Source: an uncultured Bacteroidales bacterium
GTDB taxonomy: Bacteria > Bacteroidota > Bacteroidia > Bacteroidales > Paludibacteraceae
Reading direction: 5' to 3'
Assembly (NCBI GenBank): GCA_934728255.1
Contig: CAKVEC010000011.1
Coordinates: 1 to 61,764 of the forward strand
DNA: 61,764 bases
The translations under genes and the position numbers were made by a program. Shown here piece by piece: positions 8,764 through 18,230 of this stretch. Each line of letters opens with the position of its first letter. Positions within the stretch are counted from its first letter, which is position 1. A model generated the notes under the pieces. The model saw nothing but the letters and a program-made list of their open reading frames with translations, did no database searches and had not been told where the DNA came from.

Positions 8764-9708
8764 TTACTTCTCAGGAGTGTACGTACGGTCAACACACAAC
8801 TCAAACGGTTTGCCGTTGCCTTCCCATGCCAAGTGTCCTTTGCTCTCGCTGACAGTGAAACTGCCGTCTGCGGGGTTGTACCATGCAGTACCCGGAGTAG
8901 AGGTATATTTGCCGTTCTCCCATCCGAGGTAACCGGAGATACAACTTGCAATCACTTTCATCACTTTGCAGCCCGGGTGTGCGGGATCGTCCTGGTCGGT
9001 AAGGAGCAGAGCCACAGCAGCATGTCCGTACTCGGTAGCACCTGCATAACCGATACCGGAAGTTACAAATACATTGTCCGGATCATCAATCTTGGTATCA
9101 GCAGCCACAGCCTCGAAGAACTCGGCAGCCTCCGACTTTGCACTGCCCTTGAACAGAATAGCGCAAGGCTTGTTGTTGTCGAAATCGCGTTTGGTGCAGA
9201 TATACGTACCCGTCCAAGTTTTCGGACCATAGTACTCATCCCACTTGTTGCCCCATGAGTCGTGCTGGTAACCGTACTCCTTGGAGGTAGAGGTGATGGT
9301 GTAGGTGCAATCGGTGTTGATGTTGTTCTTACCCGAGTTGGTAACGGTAACTTTGAGCGGCGCAGCCTTCTTCTGTGCGTCCTTTACGGTAACCACTGTA
9401 GCACCGGCTTTGATACCCTTGACGGTAACCACATCACCCGATACAGAAGCCTCTGCAATAGTAGCGTCTGCCGAGATTACCTCGTAACCACCGTTGCCGG
9501 CAGTAATCTTAACCTCTGCGGTCTCGCCTACCAATACTTCCACTTCCGCGGGGTCAATGGTCAGGTTTACGACCTCACCCGTACCGGGTTCTTCTTTGTT
9601 AGGATTGTCAGGATTGTTTCCGTCGCAAGAGGTCATACCAACCATTGCAACTGTTGCCAAGCCGAAGAACATAGCCTTCACGCCTGCAGAAAAAAATGAT
9701 TTTTTCAT
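8764..9708 (-). CDS. Ig-like (BIG2-type) lipoprotein, possible surface glycan-binding protein
   Basis: A 314-residue lipoprotein; the start is taken at the ATG at 9706-9708, which gives a clean signal peptide (MKKSFFSAGVKAMFFGLATV...TSC). An earlier in-frame ATG at 9756 would add 16 residues ahead of it. Residues of about 40-115 form a bacterial Ig-like domain (LTIDPAEVEVLVGETAEVKI ... GDVVTVKGIKAGATVVTV). The remaining 200 residues (Trp/Tyr-rich: HDSWGNKWDEYYGPKTW) are not recognised. In utilisation loci such lipoproteins following the transporter or lying among the enzymes often bind the substrate. It lies directly downstream of GH16 and upstream of the beta-helix gene. Confidence 0.75.
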   Translation of the reverse strand: MKKSFFSAGVKAMFFGLATVAMVGMTSCDGNNPDNPNKEEPGTGEVVNLTIDPAEVEVLVGETAEVKITAGNGGYEVISADATIAEASVSGDVVTVKGIKAGATVVTVKDAQKKAAPLKVTVTNSGKNNINTDCTYTITSTSKEYGYQHDSWGNKWDEYYGPKTWTGTYICTKRDFDNNKPCAILFKGSAKSEAAEFFEAVAADTKIDDPDNVFVTSGIGYAGATEYGHAAVALLLTDQDDPAHPGCKVMKVIASCISGYLGWENGKYTSTPGTAWYNPADGSFTVSESKGHLAWEGNGKPFELCVDRTYTPEK

Positions 9709-9738
9709 GATTGAATAAAGTTTGTTGTTTATTTGTTT

Positions 9739-9767
9739 AATTATGAAATTGTGCATTACGCATTATT
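9739..9767. repeat. 7-bp tandem repeat overlapping the GH16 stop codon
   Basis: Degenerate heptamers AATTATG, AAATTGTG (8 nt), CATTACG and CATTATT. On the minus strand GH16 ends ...CCG AAA TAA TGC GTA ATG, so the stop codon is part of the array. This is the same arrangement as at the GH43 stop. Confidence 0.8.
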
Positions 9768-11224
9768 TCGGGAGACGGGTGCGCTGGTAAACGCGGATAT
9801 AGTCGATCAGGTACTCGGCAGGGAAGAGCGAGTTGTCGATTGTACCGCCGTTGTTGCCGCCGATAGCCAGATTGAGCCACAGGCTGTGTCCGAAGCCCTC
9901 GCAGCGGTAACGGTAGGGGTTCTCGTAGTCGCCTTTGTAACCTTGGTTGAAAGTCTTGTTTACATCCACATCGTTGAGGAGTTCGTCGTCCAGGAAGATT
10001 TTAAGGTACTCCTCCGTCCATTCCAATCTCCATGTATGGAACTCGTTGCGCCAGTTGGGGTTCTTTTCCTCGAAATGGCTCATCGGGGTCTTGCTGCTGT
10101 CCCATACGGGCGACCATGCACTGGTACCGCCCCATGCAGCGTTGGCAAGGATACCCTCGCGGTAGTACTCCATTATATCCAACTCACCGTTCTGCGGCCA
10201 ATCAAACATATTGCCCACTTGCCAGATAGCCGGCCACATACCGCCGCCTGTAGGGATTTTCGCACGGCACTCTACGATACCGTAGCAGTACACAAACGAG
10301 TCGCAAGTACGGAGCGAAGCCGAGGTATAGGAGTGGGTCTTGCCGTCCGAACCCATATGATTGCGGCGAGCCACGATGTGCAGGTAGCCGTCTTTGGTGA
10401 ACGCATTCTCCGGACTCTTGCTGTAGAACTGGTTCTCGTTGTTGCGGATCTTGGAGCCTTCCTCAAACGTCCACACCTTGCTTAGGTCTTCGTTGTCCTG
10501 GTTGAACTCCTCGGCGAAAACGAGTTGGTACTCGCCGTCCATAGGAATACTGCCCGTCTGCACCTCAAGCACATCGCTCTTCACCGCCTCGTTGCTGCCT
10601 TCCAGAACGGCATAGCCCTGGATCTGATAGGTGGTAAAAGCGTCCAGACCCTCGATCTTGTACTCCGTAGTAGTCTCGTTCGGAAGAAGAACATCCTTTG
10701 CCGGCGTAGTGGCAGAACGTACCTTGTAGGTAAGTCCCTTGGTGTAGATAGTGGCAGCCGAAGCCACATTCACGCGAACGGTAATGCTGTTCTCGGTCTT
10801 GTCCACCAACTCTACACGTATGGGCGCACCCGTAGTAACCGAAATGGTTTCGGTTTTCAGTTCATTGCCGTTGCCGAGGGTGGCATAGGCGGTCAAAAGG
10901 TAGGTAGTGTTGTTGTTGAGGTTTTTGAGCGTAACGGCATTTTTCTTACCTGCTTCCACCGCCGAAAGCATCTCCATATTGGAGTCTTCCGGTTTATTTT
11001 CAGCAGCATAATGTACGTACGCGAAACTGATGTCCGAAGCGGACTGAATGAATACTTCGGCAGTAATTTCGTTCTTACCGACATACTGCACTTCCAATGC
11101 GATAGAATCGCTCTTTTTACCCTCATCGGGGGGGGGTGATTTGAGTCGGGTTACAAGCCGTCAGAACGGCTGCAAATACGGTTACGATGGAAAAGAACAT
11201 CGACTTAAGGAATGATTTTTTCAT
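9763..11224 (-). CDS. GH16 endo-glycanase lipoprotein, interrupted by a frameshift in a C9 run
   Basis: The signal peptide (MKKSFLKSMFFSIVTVFAAV...TACNPTQITPP) starts at 11224 in one frame and stops after ITPPR. The rest of the protein, from about 11134 to 9763, continues in another frame. Removing one C from the run at 11128-11136 joins them as ITPPDEGKKSDSIALEVQYV. The mature part has two fibronectin III-like domains (residues of about 40-215) and a GH16 domain carrying the catalytic signature GELDIMEYY (E-x-D-x-x-E) near residue 348. Enzymes of this type cleave internal beta-1,3 or beta-1,4 bonds of glucans or galactans; the PUL context favours galactan. As assembled, the only intact open frame (9763-11097) would lack a signal peptide. 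This is either a phase-variable gene or a sequencing error. Confidence 0.85.
11128..11136. repeat. Homopolymer run (G9 on plus, C9 on the coding strand)
   Basis: Nine identical bases lie within the coding sequence of the GH16 lipoprotein, only a few codons after the lipidated Cys. Eight bases would restore the reading frame. Such runs slip readily during replication and are also error-prone in assemblies. Confidence 0.9.
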
Positions 11225-11309
11225 TGTTAAAGGTATACTTGTTTTTTGTATTAGACTACTTCGGTTTTTTCGTCTTTTTCGGGTGCAGGTGCACTTTCGA
11301 TTTCGGGTG

Positions 11310-11317
11310 CAAAAGTA
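11310..11317 (-). promoter_or_regulatory. Bacteroidetes -7 element of the GH16 gene
   Basis: The minus strand reads TACTTTTG (TAnnTTTG), 85 nt upstream of the signal-peptide ATG. It supports transcription of the frameshifted gene from its own promoter. Confidence 0.6.
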
Positions 11318-11472
11318 CAACAAAGGATCAAAATAGTGGTTTAACTATTTCCAAAAAAGGTTGAAATAATCAAAACCCTGCTATATAACATATAATTGAC
11401 CGCTTTTTTTGGGGGGCTCCGTTAATAGGATTTTTTACTCCATTAATGCATACAACCATATCGGGTCTGTGT

Positions 11473-11566
11473 CTCCGTTAATTGCCGTATAATTTATCGT
11501 TAATTTTTGGCGTATGCACGCTTACACAATATATAATTAATGGGCAATTAACGGCAATTAACGGAG
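11473..11566. repeat. Small inverted-repeat element (MITE-like), related to that at 60498
   Basis: The ends are CTCCGTTAATTGCCGT (11473-11488) and its exact complement ACGGCAATTAACGGAG (11551-11566). A shorter outer motif, CTCCGTTAAT, recurs at 11417. The internal sequence shares TCGTTAATTTT with the element at 60498-60614, which has the same ends. No coding capacity. Confidence 0.75.
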
Positions 11567-11579
11567 GCTTTTTATACAA

Positions 11580-14500
11580 TTAACGGAGTCCCGACACACG
11601 CAAGTAGAATGTAAAGGTGTACTCGTCCTTGTCAAGCAGGTACTCGGGGCGGGGAATGCTCTGCCACGAGTCGATACAGCCCAGTCCCTGTTGCACAAGG
11701 TCGATATGCAGGTTCGTAAATGGTTGCTCACGCACCAGCAGACCATGGCTCCGGCGGTCGGACTTGTGCATACCGTCGTCGAGGTCGGCATCCGTGTAAC
11801 GGAGCGCAGAAGCCGAGAACGGCCGTTCCGCCGACACCTGCAAACCGCGTCCGACACGGTTATGCACCTGCATATAGCGCATATCGGTATGGTTGCCCGT
11901 CTCCTGCGGACGGACATAGGGGTAGTATTGTCCGCTCACGGGGGCGGTATATTTGCCGACAAGCGTGGAGAAATGACGGTCGGAATAGTTCTCCTCCGGA
12001 CCACGCCCGTAGTAAGTCAGCAGGTCATACTGCGACGCAAGACGCATCTCCATACCGAAGCGGAACAGGTTGGGCATGCCCGCTTTGCGGATACTCTCCG
12101 TCACTTGCAACGATCCGTCCGCCATCAGCGCATAGTGCATCGTCAGGCGGGCATCCATATAGGTATATTCCGCCTCGGCTTGTCCGCCTGCCACATGCAG
12201 GCTCTGCAACTTCCATTCGGGGTTGCGCCATACGGCGTATTTCTCTTGCAGACCTGCTCCGTAGTCGTTGTCGGTCGGCGCACGCCACAACGAGGGCAGC
12301 ATAGCCGTCTCAGGCAGCAGCATAGGCGTGTTGCCGTCCAGCACCTGTATCAGCCAGCCCGTCAGTTTGCTGAATACGTAGGTGGTCGTACCCGACTGCA
12401 AAGTATAGGTACCTGTGGTCTCATCGGTGATGCCGTCCGTTGCCTTTTCCGTGCAGACGCTCTGTGCGTGGGCGTGCAGCATAAACTGCTGCTTTGCCAC
12501 CTCCCCGCCCATGCGGTTGCGGTACGATACATTCAGAAACAACTCCTTGCCTTGGGGCAGGTTGGCACCCTCAAAAAGCGTATATTCCTTGCGTTCCTGC
12601 GGGGCTATCGGCAGGCTGTCCACCACACCCGAAAGCACCGGTTCGCCGTCGGCTACAACCGTCCACTCGAGACGGGTATCCGCTATGGATACAAAGAAGT
12701 TTTCGTTGTATATCTCCACCCTGCCCGTCAGCGAGTCGAGAAGCGATGTCCATATATTCTGCTGGATATACTTTGCTTCGTAAGCGTGCGGGTTGGGCGT
12801 GCGGTCGGGGGCAAACAGTCCGTTGCAGTTGAAATTGTGGTCGGAGTGCAGAGCGGGCTCGAAATCGCCCTGGTAGGCGAAGAACCAACGCCCGTCGGGG
12901 GCTTGTGTCCACAGCGCCTGATCGGCAAAATCCCAGATAAAGCCGCCCTGCAAAGCGGGATACTTGCGGTACAAGTCCCAGTACTCGCGGAAACCGCCGA
13001 GCGAGTTACCCATCGCATGGGCATATTCGCACTGTATCATCGGTTTGGTGGGGTGTTGTGCAAATGCCTCGGTGTAAGCATAGTCGTAGTACATCGGACA
13101 GAAAATATCCGTATGGCTGCGGGTTGCAGCCTGCTCATATTGCACGGGGCGGGAGTTATCGCGTTGCTTGACCCAATGGTAGGCGTCCTCGAAGTTCTTT
13201 CCGTCGCCCGACTCGTTGCCCAACGACCATATAATAACAGAGGGGTGGTTCTTGTTCAGTTCCACATTCGTTTGGTTGCGCTCCAATATCGTTGCACGAT
13301 AGGCGGGGTTCTTGGCAATGGCTTTCTCCTCATAGCCCATACCGTGCGCCTCTATGTTTGCCTCCGCCACCATATACAGACCATATCGGTCGCAGAGCGT
13401 GTACCAGTACGGATCATCCGGATAGTGGCACGTGCGCACGGCATTGAAATTGAACTGCTTCATCAGGCGCACGTCCTGCTCCATACGCTCGCGCGATACC
13501 ACGTAGCCCGTCAGCGGGTCGAGTTCGTGGCGATTCACACCCTTGATCAGTATCGGCTGCCCGTTCACCAGCAGTTGGTTATCCGCAATCTCTATATGGC
13601 GGAAACCCACCTCCTGGCAGATTGCCTCCGCCGTCTTGCCCTGTTTGTCCGACAGAACAAGGGTCAGGCGGTACAGGTTCGGCTCCTCCGCCGACCATGG
13701 ACGTATAGTGTGCAGCACCACGGGCGCAATCGTCAGGCGGTTGCCTTGTATGCGCTCGGTCTTATTGAGAAGCGTCTTGCCGTCAGCAGAAACCAGCGTA
13801 TAGGTAAGGTTGCAGCCGTTGGCATTTTTCAGTGCCAGTTCCGCCGAGAAAAGCCCGTCTTTGTAGTCATTGGTCAGATCCTGCCCGATGAACACATCTT
13901 CAATACGGCTTTTCGGGCGGGCATATACATACACATCGCGGCTCAGTCCGCTCAACCGCCAGAAGTCCTGATCCTCCACATACGACCCGTCGCACCAGCG
14001 CATTACCTGCAATGCCACAAGGTTCTCGCCCGCGTGTACATACTTGGTAATATCAAAATGCGCCTGCGTCTTGCTGTCCTCGCTGTAACCGACCGCCTTG
14101 CCGTTCACCCACACCTGCACATTCGAAGTGGCGGAACCCACGCACAGGAACACATCCTGCCCCTTCCATGCGGCGGGCAATGTGAAACGGCGGCGGTACG
14201 AACCGACATGGTTGTTCTGCTCGGGCACAAGGGGCGGGTTGTTCTCAAACTGATCCATCCATACATAACCTATATTGCGGTAGAAAGGCTTGCCGTAACC
14301 CGCCAATTCCTGACACGACGGCACCTGTATCTCGTTCCAGGCACTGTCGTCATATCCGAGTGTAAAAAAATCGGTCGGGCGCTGCGAAAGATGTCTGCTC
14401 CAGCGGAAACGCCACGTGCCGTTGAGCGACAAGTACCGCTCCGACTGCGCAGGGTCTTGCGTCTCAGCCTTCTCCACCGACTCGTATGCAAAGAAATCCG

Positions 14501-14624
14501 CCCGCGCCGGAAGACGGTTGATCTGATTCACATCCGCAGTCTGCCACGGCTCCGTTGCAGCCCGCAATGTGTCCGCAAAAAGGATATTTGCCAAAAGAAA
14601 CAAAAAGAAAGAAACCTTTTTCAT
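11580..14624 (-). CDS. GH2 beta-galactosidase, secreted
   Basis: About 1014 residues from the ATG at 14622-14624, with a signal peptide (MKKVSFFLFLLANILFADTLRA). A MNRST extension from 14639 is less likely. The order is a sugar-binding jelly roll (from about residue 40), an Ig-like domain, the TIM barrel with acid/base SLGNESGDG (Glu near 470) and nucleophile MIQCEYAHAMGNS (Glu near 531), and a C-terminal beta-galactosidase small-chain domain (YYGRGPEENYSDR). The length matches LacZ-type enzymes. It removes terminal beta-galactose from oligosaccharides, probably in the periplasm. The final Leu-Arg-stop is encoded by a copy of the CTCCGTTAATTG repeat. Whether the substrate is beta-1,3, beta-1,4 or beta-1,6 galactose is unknown. 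Confidence 0.93.
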   Translation of the reverse strand: MKKVSFFLFLLANILFADTLRAATEPWQTADVNQINRLPARADFFAYESVEKAETQDPAQSERYLSLNGTWRFRWSRHLSQRPTDFFTLGYDDSAWNEIQVPSCQELAGYGKPFYRNIGYVWMDQFENNPPLVPEQNNHVGSYRRRFTLPAAWKGQDVFLCVGSATSNVQVWVNGKAVGYSEDSKTQAHFDITKYVHAGENLVALQVMRWCDGSYVEDQDFWRLSGLSRDVYVYARPKSRIEDVFIGQDLTNDYKDGLFSAELALKNANGCNLTYTLVSADGKTLLNKTERIQGNRLTIAPVVLHTIRPWSAEEPNLYRLTLVLSDKQGKTAEAICQEVGFRHIEIADNQLLVNGQPILIKGVNRHELDPLTGYVVSRERMEQDVRLMKQFNFNAVRTCHYPDDPYWYTLCDRYGLYMVAEANIEAHGMGYEEKAIAKNPAYRATILERNQTNVELNKNHPSVIIWSLGNESGDGKNFEDAYHWVKQRDNSRPVQYEQAATRSHTDIFCPMYYDYAYTEAFAQHPTKPMIQCEYAHAMGNSLGGFREYWDLYRKYPALQGGFIWDFADQALWTQAPDGRWFFAYQGDFEPALHSDHNFNCNGLFAPDRTPNPHAYEAKYIQQNIWTSLLDSLTGRVEIYNENFFVSIADTRLEWTVVADGEPVLSGVVDSLPIAPQERKEYTLFEGANLPQGKELFLNVSYRNRMGGEVAKQQFMLHAHAQSVCTEKATDGITDETTGTYTLQSGTTTYVFSKLTGWLIQVLDGNTPMLLPETAMLPSLWRAPTDNDYGAGLQEKYAVWRNPEWKLQSLHVAGGQAEAEYTYMDARLTMHYALMADGSLQVTESIRKAGMPNLFRFGMEMRLASQYDLLTYYGRGPEENYSDRHFSTLVGKYTAPVSGQYYPYVRPQETGNHTDMRYMQVHNRVGRGLQVSAERPFSASALRYTDADLDDGMHKSDRRSHGLLVREQPFTNLHIDLVQQGLGCIDSWQSIPRPEYLLDKDEYTFTFYLRVSGLR

Positions 14625-14659
14625 AGTACTTCGATTCATAGCATTTCGATTTTATGGCG

Positions 14660-14667
14660 CAAAGATA
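14660..14667 (-). promoter_or_regulatory. Bacteroidetes -7 element of GH2
   Basis: The minus strand reads TATCTTTG, 35 nt upstream of the GH2 start. It matches TAnnTTTG, with a G/C after it as at other starts in this window. Confidence 0.65.
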
Positions 14668-14840
14668 CACTCTTTTCCGCACCCGCACGTCGAACTATTT
14701 CCGAAAAAGGTCGAAAGAGACAGAAAAATGTCCTTTGCCGCAAGCGGCAAGAAAAATAGAGAAAATCAAACAAAAGAAAATGCAAAAGAAAATTATATTT
14801 TCCCCTACCCCTACCTCTCCCTATCATCTGTATAGCAGGT

Positions 14841-14884
14841 ATAGGTGATTAATAGGTGATTCCGCTTAGGATAGGCTTAGGATA
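14841..14884. repeat. 11-bp tandem repeat, 4 units in two sequence types
   Basis: Four contiguous 11-nt units: ATAGGTGATTA, ATAGGTGATTC, CGCTTAGGATA and GGCTTAGGATA. The composite GGTGATTC + CGCTTAGGATAGG also occurs identically at 22380-22400, after the sensor/regulator gene. Confidence 0.85.
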
Positions 14885-14899
14885 GTAGGTGTTTCCGTT

Positions 14900-14955
14900 G
14901 CGGGCTTGCCAAGCCCGCCTTTTCTGCCGTCTCCGCAGCAGCCGTATTCGGCTGC
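14900..14955. other. Two small hairpins in the GH2/GH51 divergent region
   Basis: Hairpin one is GCGGGCTT-GCC-AAGCCCGC (14900-14918), followed by CTTTT. Hairpin two is GCAGCCG-TATT-CGGCTGC (14938-14955), followed by CTTTA. The gap 14640-15082 otherwise holds divergent promoters for GH2 and GH51 and an 11-mer array; no gene is visible. The hairpins could be terminator-like or REP-type sequences. Confidence 0.5.
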
Positions 14956-15023
14956 CTTTATCCCCATACAGGTCGAATTATTTCCACAAAAGGTCGAAAT
15001 TGAGCGGGAAACAATCAGAAAGT

Positions 15024-15054
15024 TTGGCTGAGCAAAAAAGAATATGTATCTTTG
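15024..15054 (+). promoter_or_regulatory. Promoter of the GH51-CotH operon
   Basis: TTG at 15024-15026, 20 bp, then TATCTTTG at 15047-15054. The start codon follows at 15083. Spacing and sequence fit the Bacteroidetes primary sigma consensus. Confidence 0.8.
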
Positions 15055-15082
15055 CCACAGTAACTGCAACAAACCAATATCT

Positions 15083-16651
15083 ATGAAAAATACCGTTTCC
15101 CGCACTCTGTGCAAGACATTGTTCCTCGCCGGAACCTTATGGACTGGCGGTTCGCTCTACGCCGACACACGCATCACCTTGCTCCCCGACCAAGCCACAG
15201 ACACCATTCCCGCCGAGATATACGGGCAGTTTGCTGAGCATCTCGGCAGTTGTATCTACGGCGGTATATGGGTGGGCGAAGACTCTTCTATCCCGAACAC
15301 CAACGGCTATCGCAACGATGTACTCGCTGCGCTCCAAAACCTGCATATACCCGTTCTTCGCTGGCCGGGCGGATGCTTTGCCGACGACTACTATTGGCGC
15401 GACGGCATCGGTCCGCGCAACCGGCGTCCGCGTATGGTGAATACCTACTGGGGCGGCACTACAGAAGACAACTCCTTCGGTACGCACGAGTTTCTGAACC
15501 TCTGCGAACTGCTCGGCTGCGAACCCTACGTGAGTATGAACGTAGGCAGCGGCACACCGCGCGAAGCGGCGGAATGGGTGGAGTATATGACCTCTGATGA
15601 CGATGCCCCTATGGCGAACCTCCGTCGCCAAAACGGGCGAGACAAAGCATGGAACGTGCATTATATCGGTATCGGCAACGAGAGTTGGGGCTGCGGCGGA
15701 CAGATGCGCCCCGAATACTATGCCGATCTATACCGCCGCTATGCCGAATATACACGCTCTTTCAGCGGCAACTCGCTCTACAAGATTGCCTCGGGTGCAA
15801 GCGACTACGACTACCGTTGGACGGAGGTGATGATGCAGCGCGTGGGGCAGCGTATGAACGGGCTTTCGCTCCACTACTACACCGTCCTCGGCTGGGAGGG
15901 AAGCAAAGGCAGTGCCACACGGTTTGACCGCGACGGCTACTGGTGGACACTCGGCAAGTGTCTCGGTATCGAACCCGTATTGAAACGCCATTGCGACATC
16001 ATGGACCAATATGACCCGCAACGCCGCGTGCGTCTCTTGGTGGACGAATGGGGCACGTGGTTCGATGAAGAACCCGGCACCATCCCCGGGCACCTCTTCC
16101 AACAAAACACTATGCGCGATGCTATGGTGGCTGCCCTGTCGCTCAACACTTTCCATCGCTATACCTACCGCGTGGGAATGACCAATATCGCCCAGGTAGT
16201 AAATGTGCTGCAGGCAATGATTCTGACCCGCGGCGACAGTATGCTCCTCACCCCGACCTACCACGTCTTCGATATGTACAAAGTGCATCAAAACGCCCAG
16301 GCTATTCCTATTCAAACCCAAACGGCAGAGATGTGCGCCGCAAGCGGAGCCAATGCTGCCGTACCGCAAGTGAGTGCCACCGCGTCGCGCGACCGCAACG
16401 GACAACTCCATATATCGCTTGCCAACACATCGCCGGACAAAGCCGAACAGGTGGAGATCGACCTCGGCGGCATACCCGCCGACAAGCAGCACCTGTCCGC
16501 CCGCATACTGCACGCCGACACACCGCAGGCGCACAATACGTTTGACCACCCTGACAATCTGTCGCTCTGCGATTTCCGCGATATGCACATACGTAACGGC
16601 AAACTGCTCGTTACCCTCCCTGAACTCTCCATCGTAACCATCGCACTATGA
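15083..16651 (+). CDS. GH51 alpha-L-arabinofuranosidase, secreted
   Basis: 522 residues from the ATG at 15083, which follows the promoter and opens with a signal peptide (MKNTVSRTLCKTLFLAGTLW...LYA). The N-terminal half is a TIM barrel with RWPGGCFADDYYWRDGIGPR and the acid/base motif GNESWGCGG (Glu near residue 200). The nucleophile lies in LLVDEWGTWFDEE (Glu near 319), and a beta-sandwich follows. The family releases alpha-1,2/1,3/1,5-linked L-arabinofuranose from arabinan, arabinoxylan or arabinogalactan. With GH43, GH16 and GH2 in the same locus, removal of arabinose caps from galactan side chains is the simplest role. Its stop overlaps the CotH start by 4 nt, so translation is coupled. 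Confidence 0.94.
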   Translation: MKNTVSRTLCKTLFLAGTLWTGGSLYADTRITLLPDQATDTIPAEIYGQFAEHLGSCIYGGIWVGEDSSIPNTNGYRNDVLAALQNLHIPVLRWPGGCFADDYYWRDGIGPRNRRPRMVNTYWGGTTEDNSFGTHEFLNLCELLGCEPYVSMNVGSGTPREAAEWVEYMTSDDDAPMANLRRQNGRDKAWNVHYIGIGNESWGCGGQMRPEYYADLYRRYAEYTRSFSGNSLYKIASGASDYDYRWTEVMMQRVGQRMNGLSLHYYTVLGWEGSKGSATRFDRDGYWWTLGKCLGIEPVLKRHCDIMDQYDPQRRVRLLVDEWGTWFDEEPGTIPGHLFQQNTMRDAMVAALSLNTFHRYTYRVGMTNIAQVVNVLQAMILTRGDSMLLTPTYHVFDMYKVHQNAQAIPIQTQTAEMCAASGANAAVPQVSATASRDRNGQLHISLANTSPDKAEQVEIDLGGIPADKQHLSARILHADTPQAHNTFDHPDNLSLCDFRDMHIRNGKLLVTLPELSIVTIAL

Positions 16652-18171
16652 TACGCAAGCACACAGCCCTCTTTGCTGCCTGTATATGTCTGTTGCTCTA
16701 CGCGTGCCAACCGTCCGACATTCCGGAGCCGCAGCCTGCTATGGAGGAAAGCACAGAGAATCTGTTGACGGATTTTATTCTCTCCAAAACAGACAACCCT
16801 TCGCTCAAAGAGAACATCATTTTCCGTTTCGACAGTGCCACTCAGACTTTCTACTACCATACACAGGAGTGGATAGACTCCATACACCGGCTTATTCCTG
16901 TCTTCTTTGCGGACGGGGTATTATATAACGGCGGAAGCGAAGTTCTCTCTACTCTTACCCCGCTCGATTTCTCTCGCCGCAGTGTTTCCTTTCAGGTGCG
17001 CAAAGGCAATACGTACCGCAACTACACCGTCGAACTGCGCTGTCCGCAAAGCACAGGGCTGCCTGTTCTGGATATCCGGACCGACAACGGAAAGAGTATC
17101 ACAAGCAAAACCGAATACAGCAGCGCCTCGGTGGTCATCTATACCCCGGGCGACAGCCTGCCATACTTGCAGCAACGCGCCCAAATACGCGGACGGGGCA
17201 ATAGTACATGGTGGCTCAACAAGAAACCCTACCGCCTCAAATTGGACAAAAAAGCACCGCTTTTCGGTATGCAGCCCGCCAAAGCGTGGGTGCTGCTGGC
17301 AAATGCTCTCGACCCCACCCTGCTCTGCAACACCGTGGCTTTGGAGGCAGCCCGCCGCATGGAGATGCCCTTTGCCAATCATACACAACCTGTGGAGGTG
17401 TTTCTCAACCGCCGCTACTGCGGTTCGTATGTCCTCACCGAAGCCGTACAAGTCAAGCCGAACCGTATCCCTGCAGACACACTTGCAGGCGGTTTCCTTG
17501 CCGAGTTTGACTCCAACTACGACGAGACCTGCAAAAAACACTCCCGTACGTTTGCGCTGCCTGTAATGCTGAAAGCCCCGGAGAACCAAGCAACCCTCAA
17601 CAGCGTAATGAGTATCGTCAATTCGTTGGAAAACATACTCAGCAGCACAACTCCGGCATTCTCCGAGTATGCACAACTCATCGATGTGGAATCGGTCGTA
17701 CAATATATGTTGCTCAACGAACTGGTAAAGAACGGCGAACTATGCCACCCAAAATCCGTATTCGCCTACCGCAAAGACCAACAGGACCTTATGCACTTCG
17801 GACCACCGTGGGACTTCGATTGGGCTTTCGGCTATCAGGGCGATAACTTCCGATATTTCGTAAACCCCTCCAAACTGATGCTCAACGCCTACAATACATA
17901 CGAACCGGGAAGCAAACTGTTCTGCTCGTTTCTCAAAGACCCCGTGTTCTGCAGTATGTATGCCGCACGGTGGCGGGAGGTAATGCCTCTCCTGCAGGAC
18001 ATTGACCAATACATATACGACCAAGCCTACATACTCCGCTACTCGCAAGAGGAGAATGCCATTCGATGGGGACAAACCCATATCAATTATGATACGCAAA
18101 TCGTTCTGATGGCGGATTTTCTCCGCAAACGTATTGCGGCAATGAATCAGGCATTTCTGCAATATGAATAG
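16648..18171 (+). CDS. CotH-family (spore-coat protein kinase fold) lipoprotein
   Basis: A 507-residue lipoprotein (LFAACICLLLYACQPSD) overlapping the GH51 stop by ATGA. It carries CotH hallmarks: RGRGNSTWWLNKKPYRLKLD near residue 180, a middle region with NRRYCGSYVLTEAVQ, and FGPPWDFDWAFGYQGD near residue 385. CotH proteins have an atypical kinase fold and phosphorylate proteins in Bacillus. In Bacteroidetes such lipoproteins are common in secreted-protein loci, but their substrates are unknown. Being second in an operon with an arabinofuranosidase and immediately before the locus regulator suggests a surface role linked to glycan use; this is inference. Confidence 0.87.
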   Translation: MIRKHTALFAACICLLLYACQPSDIPEPQPAMEESTENLLTDFILSKTDNPSLKENIIFRFDSATQTFYYHTQEWIDSIHRLIPVFFADGVLYNGGSEVLSTLTPLDFSRRSVSFQVRKGNTYRNYTVELRCPQSTGLPVLDIRTDNGKSITSKTEYSSASVVIYTPGDSLPYLQQRAQIRGRGNSTWWLNKKPYRLKLDKKAPLFGMQPAKAWVLLANALDPTLLCNTVALEAARRMEMPFANHTQPVEVFLNRRYCGSYVLTEAVQVKPNRIPADTLAGGFLAEFDSNYDETCKKHSRTFALPVMLKAPENQATLNSVMSIVNSLENILSSTTPAFSEYAQLIDVESVVQYMLLNELVKNGELCHPKSVFAYRKDQQDLMHFGPPWDFDWAFGYQGDNFRYFVNPSKLMLNAYNTYEPGSKLFCSFLKDPVFCSMYAARWREVMPLLQDIDQYIYDQAYILRYSQEENAIRWGQTHINYDTQIVLMADFLRKRIAAMNQAFLQYE

Positions 18172-18179
18172 CCCGTCTG

Positions 18180-18210
18180 TTGCATAATCGGTATATTTTA
18201 TGTAATTTTG
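18180..18210 (+). promoter_or_regulatory. Promoter of the hybrid two-component gene
   Basis: TTG at 18180-18182, 20 bp, then TAATTTTG at 18203-18210, 21 nt upstream of the ATG at 18231. The sensor/regulator therefore has its own promoter in addition to any read-through from CotH. Confidence 0.8.
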
Positions 18211-18230
18211 CACCACCTTGATACAACGCT

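Larger units (their letters stand above)
11225..11579. other. Intergenic region between GH16 and GH2
   Basis: This gap of about 355 bp holds the GH16 promoter, a T7G6 run near 11405, and an inverted-repeat element (11473-11566). A further copy of its end motif (CAATTAACGGAG) continues into the GH2 stop codon. No gene is visible. Confidence 0.7.

Noticed and set aside
11691..14759. A 1022-codon open frame on the plus strand
   Set aside because: It is antisense to the GH2 gene, shows no domain, and results from the GC-rich third-position codon use of GH2. The GH2 frame has a signal peptide and catalytic motifs.
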